This document shows positions 1-6,747 of a DNA stretch of 10,298 nt, piece by piece. Positions within the stretch are counted from its first letter, which is position 1. Each line of letters starts with the position of its first letter. Origin of the DNA: Phycisphaerales bacterium (GTDB lineage: Bacteria > Planctomycetota > Phycisphaerae > Phycisphaerales > SM1A02); the NCBI GenBank assembly GCA_003520025.1, contig DOVP01000180.1, positions 1-10,298 of the forward strand, in the 5' to 3' direction. Under the pieces are notes generated by a model. The model ran no database searches, was not told the DNA's origin, and was given only the letters and a program-made list of their open reading frames with translations. Position numbers and translations under genes: made by a program.

Positions 1-144
1 GCCGTCAACGGAAAGCGGAAGCTGTTCGCTGAAGTAGCGAGCGGTCCACGGAGACTCGACGGGCGTCAGTCCGGAATCGGTCGGTCCAGCAGGAGCGGCG
101 GCAGCGACGCACATCACACATGGCAGGGTCCACAACATCGACAT
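1..144 (-). CDS. Secreted protein of unknown function (5' part only)
   Basis: Only the first 48 codons of a leftward gene are inside the window, so the function cannot be named. The preferred ATG is at 144 because AAGGAG lies 7 bases upstream of it; an in-frame ATG at 150 would be only one base from that SD, and another ATG lies at 138. The N-terminus (MSMLWTLPCVMCVAAAAPAG) reads as a short Sec signal peptide with a likely cleavage in the Ala-rich stretch around residue 17-19. The mature part continues with WTARYFSEQLPLSVDG and is cut by the edge. That last stretch vaguely resembles the opening of CBM9-like beta-sandwich domains, but too little is visible to claim it. It is divergent from the EEP gene, with about 225 bases between starts. 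Confidence 0.65.
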   Translation of the reverse strand, partial: MSMLWTLPCVMCVAAAAPAGPTDSGLTPVESPWTARYFSEQLPLSVDG

Positions 145-150
145 GGGCAT

Positions 151-369
151 TCTCCTTCGGGTTGTTCCCTTCAACAAGGAGTCCACCCTACACGGACATG
201 ACGGCAGATCCAAGCGTGGATCGGCTGATGGAGGAGAAGTGGCGGAGAGATCCGCCCCCGGAATCTCACAAGAGCCTCCTCGACAGATGCGCTCCATGAA
301 GGGGCCCCCGAACGCCTAAAATCCCCAAAAAAATGCCTCCAGAAGCCCAGAAGACCCCAAACCTCGACG
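151..369. other. Divergent intergenic region with a small inverted repeat
   Basis: This stretch must hold the promoters of the leftward secreted protein and the rightward EEP gene. Visible structure: a 6-bp inverted repeat GATCCA-AGCG-TGGATC at 207-222, and an AT-rich patch with a -10-like TAAAAT at 317-322 followed by a run of seven A at 327-333. TAAAAT matches five of six bases of the sigma-70 -10 box, but no good -35 box lies 16-18 bases upstream. A transcript from it would begin near 329, giving a leader of about 40 bases to the ATG at 370. Nothing else coding is convincing here. Confidence 0.3.
152..157 (-). promoter_or_regulatory. Ribosome binding site AAGGAG deciding the start at 144
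   Basis: On the minus strand AAGGAG is followed by 7 bases and then the ATG at 144. It is too close to the in-frame ATG at 150 to serve that one, so it decides the start of the leftward secreted protein. Confidence 0.6.
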
Positions 370-1854
370 ATGGCAACCTCACCAGCAGGACACCGTGACC
401 CCCATCGAGAACTCGGTTGGACCTCGCTGCGATACGCTGCGGGGATGATTCACGCAGCCATCATTTCCTGTGCCACGCTCTCCGTACAACCCGTACAACT
501 CGATGGCGGCTTTGAAGAGTGGGACACGCCCGCCGCCGCTCCGTCGATCACTGGTGCCGGCTCGGCCTCGCACATCTATCTCCTGATGAGTCTGAACGGG
601 CCACCGGTCAATCTACAGGGATTGAACAACCCGATGACGCTTCGGCTCGACTGGGACAACAACCCCGAAACAGGCAAGATGGCGGGATCCCTTCCGGGGG
701 TTGATCTCGAAGTGCTTTTCAGCCCAAGCCGTGGCAAGGGCGGAAGCGGTGTTGCTGTGCGTCGCTCGTCGGATCGCGGCGCGCAGTCATGGGATGAGGT
801 GGGCTTTGTCTTTGCGCCGACCGTCGCAAGCAATCGATTTGAACTTTGCTTCCCTCGCACGCTTCAGGGGCTGGATCTGGTCGCTGGTTCGACGATGCCG
901 TGGGAACTCTCGTGGACCGATCCCAAGCCAGCCCGTGGCATTGCCCGCGTTGGTGCCGATCGACCCATGGCGAAACCGACCATGAGCGCGCCGCTCCCCT
1001 CCCCAGCCGACGGGGCGACCCGGGTTGTCACTTGGAATCTCGAAAAGGGCAACCTGCTCAAGCAGCGGCGAGTCGTGACCCGTGTACTCGCCGCCATCAA
1101 GCCGCACATCGTCCTGATCCAGGAGATCGAAGACGGACAGACTGGGGAAGACTTCATCAACGTGCTGCGGGCGGCGGTACCGGGAAGCAACTGGACGATC
1201 GATCTCAGCCCACGCAGCGGCACGATCAAGAGCGGCATCGCCACCCGGCTGCCCGCGAAGAGTGTGCGGGCCTTCGACACCATCAAGCGGCGAGGGGAAT
1301 CCCATGGTCATGTGCGGGCCGCCGCGCTGGGCATTGATATTCCAGGGGTCGGTCCTGTGCTGGCTGTGTCGGCCCACCTGAAATGCTGCGGTGTGGTGGA
1401 CGGCCCCGAGGATATGAAACGAATTGGCGAGGTTCTTGCCATTCGGCGTGCTGCGGAGTCGGCAGAGACGGAGCGGGACTTCCAAGGGCTCATCATTGGC
1501 GGCGATCTGAATCTCGTGGGAGGTTCGCTGCCGCTGGATCTCCTGATCGCCCAAGGCGAGGGCTTGATCGCGGAACTGGACACGCCCGAGGACCTGCTCA
1601 TCATCGATGCCTGGCAGCCCGACGGACGGGGCTTGCAAACTTGGCAAGAAGACGGGCAAGCCTATACACCGGGACGCCTTGACTACATCGTCATCAGCGG
1701 AAGTTCGCTCCGCCCCGACCCCCGGACGACCGTGGTGCTGGACACGCTGGACCTTCCGGAGCCGGCTCTTCGAGACATGAAGTTGCAGCAAAGCGATACG
1801 AAGCAGGCTTCGGATCATCTTCCGGTCATTGTTGATCTCATGCCAGCATCCTGA
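370..1854 (+). CDS. Exported endonuclease/exonuclease/phosphatase (EEP) family protein with N-terminal beta-sandwich-like domain
   Basis: The C-terminal half carries the EEP (DNase I/exonuclease III/sphingomyelinase-like) fold: VTWNLE at residues 220-225, the metal-ligand QE at 251-252, SAHLK with His336, GGDLN at 377-381, DYIVI before the last strand, and SDHLPV with the Asp482-His483 pair. The catalytic residues expected for a Mg-dependent phosphodiesterase therefore look intact. Residues 40-200 form a separate beta-rich region opening with LDGGFEEW, resembling the start of CBM9-like or 'DG-x-x-x-EW' sandwich domains. The N-terminus has an Arg-containing segment, a hydrophobic stretch around residues 22-33 and IISC, which fits a lipobox, so it is probably exported or a lipoprotein. 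The substrate (nucleic acid, phospholipid or other phosphoester) cannot be read from the sequence. No clear SD is seen; ATG 445 is an alternative start but would leave a very short signal. The 3' end overlaps the convergent permease by 17 bases. Confidence 0.85.
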   Translation: MATSPAGHRDPHRELGWTSLRYAAGMIHAAIISCATLSVQPVQLDGGFEEWDTPAAAPSITGAGSASHIYLLMSLNGPPVNLQGLNNPMTLRLDWDNNPETGKMAGSLPGVDLEVLFSPSRGKGGSGVAVRRSSDRGAQSWDEVGFVFAPTVASNRFELCFPRTLQGLDLVAGSTMPWELSWTDPKPARGIARVGADRPMAKPTMSAPLPSPADGATRVVTWNLEKGNLLKQRRVVTRVLAAIKPHIVLIQEIEDGQTGEDFINVLRAAVPGSNWTIDLSPRSGTIKSGIATRLPAKSVRAFDTIKRRGESHGHVRAAALGIDIPGVGPVLAVSAHLKCCGVVDGPEDMKRIGEVLAIRRAAESAETERDFQGLIIGGDLNLVGGSLPLDLLIAQGEGLIAELDTPEDLLIIDAWQPDGRGLQTWQEDGQAYTPGRLDYIVISGSSLRPDPRTTVVLDTLDLPEPALRDMKLQQSDTKQASDHLPVIVDLMPAS

Positions 1855-2665
1855 TCGCTGCCACAGCGACAAGCACGAGAAAGACGGATCGCACAATCTT
1901 CAATGGCCAAACGTGTGTCAACTTCGCCCCCGTCCAACTTCCGATCAAGCAGGTTGGTATCAACCAGACCGAGATTTCAAGCGGCGTGTACCAGGTGATA
2001 TCAGCGGCGATACCGGGCACGTCGGGAAGTGTGATGTCCTTGTATGTCGCCCCTGCCAGTGCTGTGAAGATCATCACGGTCGATGAAATGGCGATGCATT
2101 GCCGCAGCGGTATGCGGCAGATGAGTTGGGTGAGCGGCACCGTAATGAGGCCGCCGCCGATTCCAAGCAGCCCCCCGCCAAATCCGGCCAACGAGCCGAC
2201 CACTCCACATCGAGCACGTGTGCAACACGACTCGGGGGGCTCATCGCCAATCGACTTCTTGTTGTCTTTCAGCAACTGCCGCAGATTCGTCCAGAAGACA
2301 TACACCAGAAACAGACCGAAGATCCACATAAGCCAATCGTTGATAATCCAAATGCTCGCCGTCACACCAAGTAGAACGCCCACGATGCCAAAGGGAACGA
2401 TGCGAACCACGGCTTCCTTGCGGATACCCCCGAGTTTCCAATGTCGAATCGCCGCCGGAATCGCGACAAAAACGGTCACATTCATTGAGGCTGCCTGAGC
2501 CAAATGGATGTCGCGACTCAACAGCAGCGCAATCGCCGGCACATTCACGATGCCGCCCCCGATGCCGAGCAGGCCGCCAAGCAGACCAGCGATCAACCCA
2601 ACGCCCGCCAGAATGAGAATCTCCCACACCGCGAGTGTCCAGATGGTGGTATCGAGCCATGACAT
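1838..2665 (-). CDS. TauE/SafE (TSUP) family membrane permease
   Basis: A 275-residue, strongly hydrophobic protein of typical length for TSUP anion exporters/permeases, a family that includes sulfite/organosulfonate exporters and many members of unknown substrate. The internal duplication is plain: GLLGGLLGIGGGIVNVPA at residues 27-44 and GFGGGLLGIGGGLITVP at 161-177 are the two family signature loops, each opening a set of about four helices. A polar linker (about 132-152) with three cysteines (two adjacent) lies between the halves. ATG 2665 is chosen for length and because the first helix follows at once; ATG 2719 in the same frame would add 18 polar residues. Neither has a visible SD. The frame stays open far upstream of 2665, but that stretch is antisense to the DMT gene and is not protein-like. 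The substrate is not inferable; sulfite or sulfonates are only the family default. Confidence 0.9.
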   Translation of the reverse strand: MSWLDTTIWTLAVWEILILAGVGLIAGLLGGLLGIGGGIVNVPAIALLLSRDIHLAQAASMNVTVFVAIPAAIRHWKLGGIRKEAVVRIVPFGIVGVLLGVTASIWIINDWLMWIFGLFLVYVFWTNLRQLLKDNKKSIGDEPPESCCTRARCGVVGSLAGFGGGLLGIGGGLITVPLTQLICRIPLRQCIAISSTVMIFTALAGATYKDITLPDVPGIAADITWYTPLEISVWLIPTCLIGSWTGAKLTHVWPLKIVRSVFLVLVAVAAIRMLA

Positions 2666-2708
2666 GGAGAGATAGTAGTGTGACCAAACACATTCACCAC
2701 CGGATCTG

Positions 2709-2720
2709 GATGTCGACATC
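2709..2720. promoter_or_regulatory. 12-bp perfect palindrome in a divergent transporter promoter region
   Basis: GATGTCGACATC is a perfect dyad lying between the starts of the two divergent transporter genes, where an operator would be expected. A 12-bp perfect palindrome is expected a couple of times by chance in 10 kb, so position is the only support. No regulator gene lies beside it. If the permease really starts at ATG 2719 the site would overlap that start. Confidence 0.2.
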
Positions 2721-2773
2721 AAGAAGCGCACCCGGCAAGCGGGGAAGTGGGCATCCAAACTACAGTTCTCCTC

Positions 2774-3682
2774 ATGCGAATTCTCCGCGCCGACGCTTTG
2801 CTGCTTCTCGTTGCCATCATCTGGGGCGTTGGGTTTGTCATTCAGCGAATGGCGATGGAATCGGTGGGGCCGGTGACATTTACAGGGGTTCGGCTGCTGA
2901 TCGGCACGCTGTCTATGCTGCCGCTGCTGCCACTGGCCCGGAGGCTTGCGCCAAAGACCCTGAAGCCTGTTTCGCGACGGCGGCTCCTGTTGGGTTTGAT
3001 CGGTGCCGGACTGGCGATGTCCTTTGGTGCGGTGCTGCAACAAGCGGGACTCGTTCATACGACAGCCGGTATCGCCGGATTCATCACGGGGCTGTACGTC
3101 GTCTTTGTGCCGCTGCTGGGATTGCTGGTCGGATACTTCGTCCGCTGGACGACGTGGGTGGCGGTACTCGTCGCGACCGGAGGGCTCTATCTGCTCAGCG
3201 TGCAGGGGCAGCCAACCATCAATCCCGGCGACGGACTCGTGCTGCTTGGTTCTGTCGCGTGGGCAGCGCAGATGCTCATCACCGGCTGGCTCGCGCTGCG
3301 ATGTGACCCTGTGCGGATCGCGATCTTTCAAACGGCATTTGCCGGTGTCCTCACGCTGCTGGTAGCACTCCCGTGGGAGCAGCCCGACTTCGGCGCTGTG
3401 CTATCAATCTGGCCGGAACTGCTCTTCAGTGGGGTGCTCGCGGTGGGCGTCGCCTTCCTCCTTCAGACCATCGCTCAGCAGGATGCGCCGCCGGCGCATA
3501 CTGCGGTGCTGCTGGCGCTCGAAGCGGTATTTGGTGCGTGGGCGGGTTGGGCGATTCTGAATGAACAACTCACAGGCATACAGATTGTGGGGTGCTTGGT
3601 GATATTCGTAGGAATTGTGCTCGCGCAGTTGCGACCGCCGAGGCCACTTGAACAGCGCAACGCAACTTCACCGCTCAACTGA
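2774..3682 (+). CDS. EamA/DMT superfamily exporter (10-helix)
   Basis: About 302 residues with ten predicted hydrophobic segments arranged as two EamA repeats. The first helix (LLLLVAIIWGVGFVIQ) and the following GPVTFTGVRLLIG are typical of the first repeat. The second repeat is opened by GDGLVLLGSVAWAAQMLITG and ends with ALEAVFGAWAGWAILNEQLTG and a last helix GCLVIFVGIVLAQL, the classical EamA C-terminal pattern. The protein sits in the cytoplasmic membrane; EamA members export metabolites or amino acids, and the substrate cannot be told here. ATG 2774 is preferred because it gives the usual short N-terminus; a GTG at 2747 in the same frame would add nine residues and has a GGGG run only two bases upstream. 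It is divergent from the TSUP permease, so the two transporters may share a control region. Confidence 0.9.
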   Translation: MRILRADALLLLVAIIWGVGFVIQRMAMESVGPVTFTGVRLLIGTLSMLPLLPLARRLAPKTLKPVSRRRLLLGLIGAGLAMSFGAVLQQAGLVHTTAGIAGFITGLYVVFVPLLGLLVGYFVRWTTWVAVLVATGGLYLLSVQGQPTINPGDGLVLLGSVAWAAQMLITGWLALRCDPVRIAIFQTAFAGVLTLLVALPWEQPDFGAVLSIWPELLFSGVLAVGVAFLLQTIAQQDAPPAHTAVLLALEAVFGAWAGWAILNEQLTGIQIVGCLVIFVGIVLAQLRPPRPLEQRNATSPLN

Positions 3683-3718
3683 TCACCAACCGCCTGCTCT
3701 ATCGATTGCTCGCTCTGT

Positions 3719-3738
3719 GCTGCAAACTTGCTTGCAGC
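3719..3738. terminator. Hairpin between convergent genes, possible bidirectional terminator
   Basis: GCTGCAA-ACTTGC-TTGCAGC forms a 7-bp stem with a 6-base loop, extendable by two G-T wobbles. It fills the 57-base gap between the DMT exporter stop (3682) and the sigma factor stop (3740). The location suits a terminator for both strands. Neither strand has a T-tract after the stem, so it is not a canonical intrinsic terminator and may instead protect 3' ends. Confidence 0.4.
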
Positions 3739-3739
3739 G

Positions 3740-4741
3740 TCACCCCTCGTCATCCCGAATGCGCTCCACTATTTCACGAACGCGTCGAGTGAGTCGCATC
3801 TTGGCGTGGCGGATTGCAGCGGGCGTCATGTCGGTTTCCTTGGCGACTTCCTCGGCCGGGACGCCCCGCACGCCGTACAACTCAAAGGCCTGCCACGTAC
3901 GTTCCTCGACTTCGTTGCGGGCTTCGCCCATGGCACGTTGCAGAAGTTGTTCGGTCCACTGCCGGTCCCACGCGGCATCGAGGTCGCTCTCCACCGGTGG
4001 GTCGACCGTGTCATCAAAGCCGGTCGTTGGCCGCTTCTTGCGGTGCCGCGCCCGGATGGCATTGAGCGTGACACGCTTGAGATATCCACGGAAGCGTCCC
4101 TTCTTCGGGTCATACTCAAACCGGTCTGATACACGGAAAAATCCCATCAGCACATCCTGCAACACATCGTCGGCTTCCTGAGCGGGCAGTCCGGCATTGC
4201 GGGCGAATCCGGCAATGATGCGGGAGTATTTGTCGGCAAACTCGTTCCAACCGAGTTCGCGGTCGAGCGTAGCGCCAGCCTTGAGTTTCAGAAAGATGCT
4301 CGCGCGGGTCGCGTAGAGTGGATCGCCCTTGCCGCCTTTGATGCCCGATGTTGACGATTTCGTTCCGGACTGCGATGGCGTTTCCACCGCTGCCTCCGCC
4401 GTCACCGGGTCTGGCGGCGCATCCCCCTCGATCCGAACCAGAATCTTCCATGGGCCGATGAGCAGCAGGTCGCGGTCACGGAGCCGCTCGGACTCATCCT
4501 TGTCCAGCCGCATCATATTGATCGAGGTCCCCCCGCTGCTCCCGTTGTCTCGAACCACCAGCCGGCCATCCTCGTTGGTCACGGTGGCATGTTCTCGCGA
4601 GACGCTTGGATCACTGAGCACCAACCCCGCGGTACTGCCCCGTCCGATCAACAGTGGCTCGCCATCAAAGGTGTGTTCGAATTCCTGAAAGTGCTCAGGT
4701 CCGCTGACCGCTACGAGATGGATTTTTGGTTGATCGGTCAT
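3740..4741 (-). CDS. FHA domain-ECF sigma factor fusion (sigma-70 family)
   Basis: A 333-residue regulator with two clear parts. Residues 8-105 are a forkhead-associated (FHA) phosphothreonine-binding domain: GRG with Arg34, DPSVSREHATV with Ser48, Arg49 and His51, and DNGSSGGTSIN with Asn66, so the phosphopeptide pocket looks intact. Residues 106-143 are a low-complexity Ser/Thr/Gly/Ala linker. Residues 160-236 are sigma region 2, with DDVLQDVLMGFF (191-202) and the -10/core-binding helix FRGYLKRVTLNAIRARHRKK (217-236). Residues 270-328 are region 4 with the helix-turn-helix GVPAEEVAKETDMTPAAIRH (293-312). Region 3 is missing, as in ECF factors. Its start codon overlaps the upstream symporter stop as ATGA, so it is probably made from the same transcript by coupled translation, which also explains why no SD is visible. 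No anti-sigma factor gene lies beside it. It likely redirects RNA polymerase in response to Ser/Thr kinase signalling; the target promoters are unknown. Confidence 0.88.
   Translation of the reverse strand: MTDQPKIHLVAVSGPEHFQEFEHTFDGEPLLIGRGSTAGLVLSDPSVSREHATVTNEDGRLVVRDNGSSGGTSINMMRLDKDESERLRDRDLLLIGPWKILVRIEGDAPPDPVTAEAAVETPSQSGTKSSTSGIKGGKGDPLYATRASIFLKLKAGATLDRELGWNEFADKYSRIIAGFARNAGLPAQEADDVLQDVLMGFFRVSDRFEYDPKKGRFRGYLKRVTLNAIRARHRKKRPTTGFDDTVDPPVESDLDAAWDRQWTEQLLQRAMGEARNEVEERTWQAFELYGVRGVPAEEVAKETDMTPAAIRHAKMRLTRRVREIVERIRDDEG
4738..4741 (-). other. ATGA stop-start overlap coupling symporter and sigma factor
   Basis: The symporter ends in TGA (4740-4738) and the sigma factor begins with ATG (4741-4739), sharing the four bases ATGA. 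This arrangement is the usual sign of translational coupling within an operon. Confidence 0.85.
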
Positions 4742-6231
4742 GCCCGGAATGATAGGGACTTGCTCGGAAACAACAGCGAGACGACTATATTCACCACCAA
4801 TGCCGCAGTGAAGGCCAGCGGGAGGTTGTAGACCTGAACCTCAGTACCCCCGATGGTGATCTGGTTGTCCATCATCACTTTCCACAAGATCGCCACCGTG
4901 AAGCCCGTCGCCATGCCGGCAATGCACCCCCACCATGAGGCCCGCTTCCAGAGTATGGCGAGAATGACCTGCGGCCCAAACGAGGCACCCAGAATGGCCC
5001 AGCCGTAGGTCAGAACGTACTCATAGATCGTGACCTGCTCATCGATGACCAGCAGTACCGCCGCAATGCCCATCGCCAGCACTGTGATGCGATTGATCAC
5101 GGCATGGTTGACCCCGTGTACGCGGTCCAACAGACGCGACCAGATGTCATTCGCCACCGCCGATGAGGCGACGACCAACTGGCTGTCGGCCGTTGAGCAA
5201 ATCGCGGCGAGAATGGCGGCCAGCACGAGTCCGCCAATCAGAGGCGGCGCGAGGTTGATGGCCGCGGCCACCAGCGCGTATTCGCCATCACCCGAGGCGA
5301 GCATTCCGGTAGCCCACGGCGCCCCCTGCTCGGCCATCGCCCGCACGATGATGCCTGTCGCTACGGCACCTGACAGCACGAGCGCCGCCCATGTGATGGA
5401 GATCACTCCGCCGATGGCGGCATCTCGCCTTGATCGCATCGCCATGAATCGCACCAGCACATGGGGCTGGCCCATATAGCCGAAGTTGATTCCAAGTGCA
5501 CCAGAACCAAGCAGGAAACCAATGAGCGCTCCACCGCTAGCGGTGGGCCAGAATCTGAGCAGCGACGCGTCGCCGCGGGCCAGCCCCTCTCGAATCGACG
5601 ATGCCCCGTGACCATCTGAGAGTAGCCACAGTGGAAACAGCACCAATACGCCGACCATAAGCAGCGCCTGCAGCAGATCCGTCCAGCACGCCGCCCGGAA
5701 GCCGCCAAGTGTCACATACACCAGCACGATGCCTGCGCCAATCAATACGCCGCCCTGATAACTGATCGCAGAAAAGGAGATATCAAATGCCTTGCCCGCT
5801 GCGGCAAACTGCGCGCCGCAGTAGAGAAGCATCGCTGTCAAGATGACGATCACGCTCATGATGCGCAGCACCGGAGCGCGTTCCGCGAATCGCTTCGCAA
5901 GAAAATCCGGCAGCGTCACCGAACCATCGCTCGCTGCGATATCTCGCATCCGTCCAGCCAGGACGAACCAGTTGAACGCGAACCCAAGCAAACTGCCAGG
6001 CAGAATCCAGAAAGCCTGCACGCCATTGGCAAAGGCCCATCCCACCAAGCCGAGCGTCACCCAACCCGACTCGCTTGAGGCGGATGCTGACAAAGACGCG
6101 ATCCACGGGCCGAGTGAACGGCCAGCGAGGAAGTACTCCTCGTCACTTCGTCCCGCTCGCCTCGCGGACCAGAGCCCCACCCCCACCACGAGCAGTGTGT
6201 AGAGCACAAAGGAAACCGTAAAGACAACCAT
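4738..6231 (-). CDS. Sodium:solute symporter, PutP-like (SSS family)
   Basis: A 497-residue membrane protein, the size of E. coli PutP (about 500), with about 12-13 hydrophobic segments. It aligns without gaps to PutP in the diagnostic stretches: GRSLGPW near residue 40, GGFRAACWTDLLQALLM around 177-193, GQPHVLVRFMAM around 254-265, and ILAAICSTADSQLVVASSAV near 340-360, which keeps the Ser-Thr pair of the second sodium site in helix 9. The likely role is sodium-driven uptake of proline or a related small solute; the exact substrate is not certain. In the first sodium-site helix PutP has ASDMSGW, while here the sequence is ASSESGW, so the acidic residue is moved by one position. ATG 6231 is chosen over the in-frame GTG 6237 because AGGA lies 8 bases upstream of it. 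The stop overlaps the sigma factor start by four bases. It is divergent from the dCMP deaminase with only 48 bases between starts. Confidence 0.9.
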   Translation of the reverse strand: MVVFTVSFVLYTLLVVGVGLWSARRAGRSDEEYFLAGRSLGPWIASLSASASSESGWVTLGLVGWAFANGVQAFWILPGSLLGFAFNWFVLAGRMRDIAASDGSVTLPDFLAKRFAERAPVLRIMSVIVILTAMLLYCGAQFAAAGKAFDISFSAISYQGGVLIGAGIVLVYVTLGGFRAACWTDLLQALLMVGVLVLFPLWLLSDGHGASSIREGLARGDASLLRFWPTASGGALIGFLLGSGALGINFGYMGQPHVLVRFMAMRSRRDAAIGGVISITWAALVLSGAVATGIIVRAMAEQGAPWATGMLASGDGEYALVAAAINLAPPLIGGLVLAAILAAICSTADSQLVVASSAVANDIWSRLLDRVHGVNHAVINRITVLAMGIAAVLLVIDEQVTIYEYVLTYGWAILGASFGPQVILAILWKRASWWGCIAGMATGFTVAILWKVMMDNQITIGGTEVQVYNLPLAFTAALVVNIVVSLLFPSKSLSFRA

Positions 6232-6239
6232 GCCCACGA

Positions 6240-6243
6240 TCCT
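6240..6243 (-). promoter_or_regulatory. AGGA ribosome binding site favouring symporter start at 6231
   Basis: AGGA on the minus strand lies 8 bases before ATG 6231 but only 2 bases before the in-frame GTG 6237. The spacing argues for the ATG. The site sits inside the 12-base word CCTACACGGACA that also occurs upstream of the leftward secreted protein. Confidence 0.45.
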
Positions 6244-6279
6244 ACACGGACACCGACGCGCGGTACCATCCGCTCGCCG

Positions 6280-6747
6280 ATGTCAAATACCGATGGACAT
6301 GCCAAGTGGGACCGCCGATTCATGCTGCTCGCCGATCACATTGCCACCTGGAGCAAGGATCCATCGCGCGGCGTCGGCGCGGTCATCGTGTCGGATGACC
6401 GACGTATCTGCGCTACCGGCTACAACGGCCTGCCCGCCGGCGTCGAAGATCGCCCTGACCGACTTGAGCGACCAGCCAAATACGATCTGATCTGCCACGC
6501 AGAAATCAATGCAATCGTGCAGTGCGCCCGCCAAGGCATCTCCTGCTTCGGCTCAACGATCTACTCAACCTTCTTTCCATGCAACACCTGCACGCTGGCG
6601 ATCATTCAGGCGGGGATTCGCCGCGTCGTATCGTGGGAGCCAGCATCCGGCGATGAACACTGGGAAGCCTCCATCGCCACCTCCCGCGAATTGCTCGATG
6701 AAGCAGGCATCATCCAGACGGTGCTGGAACGCCGCGACGATACTTGA
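6280..6747 (+). CDS. Deoxycytidylate (dCMP) deaminase family protein
   Basis: A 155-residue zinc-dependent cytidine deaminase-fold protein. The active site is complete: HAEINAI with zinc ligand His73 and the proton-shuttling Glu75, and PCNTC with Cys101 and Cys104. The segments WSKDPSRGVGAVIV (24-37) and ATGYNGLPAGVED (45-57), followed by RPAKYDLICHAE (64-75), are the arrangement of dCMP deaminases of the phage/ComEB type and not of free cytidine deaminase or tRNA adenosine deaminase. The expected reaction is dCMP to dUMP in the cytoplasm, feeding thymidylate synthesis; the family is often activated by dCTP, but that cannot be judged here. The length is normal for bacterial members (about 140-170). 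No SD is visible before ATG 6280. It stands alone, divergent from the symporter; nothing else for nucleotide metabolism is adjacent. Confidence 0.92.
   Translation: MSNTDGHAKWDRRFMLLADHIATWSKDPSRGVGAVIVSDDRRICATGYNGLPAGVEDRPDRLERPAKYDLICHAEINAIVQCARQGISCFGSTIYSTFFPCNTCTLAIIQAGIRRVVSWEPASGDEHWEASIATSRELLDEAGIIQTVLERRDDT

Noticed and set aside
160..220. Possible promoter TTGGAT with 17-base spacing to TAGGGT on the minus strand
   Set aside because: Each box matches only three of six consensus bases, which is at the chance level for this region.
333..398. 21-codon frame starting at ATG 333, after the A-run
   Set aside because: No SD, no protein-like pattern, and it overlaps the EEP gene start in another frame.
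787..1896. 369-codon open frame on the minus strand across the EEP gene
   Set aside because: It is antisense to a protein with complete EEP catalytic motifs, and its translation has no recognisable domain and a random His/Arg/Gln-rich composition.
2666..3331. Upstream extension of the permease frame for over 220 codons on the minus strand
   Set aside because: It lies antisense to the DMT exporter, is full of Gln/Arg/His/Pro and low in hydrophobics, and would give an implausible N-terminus to a TSUP permease of normal length.
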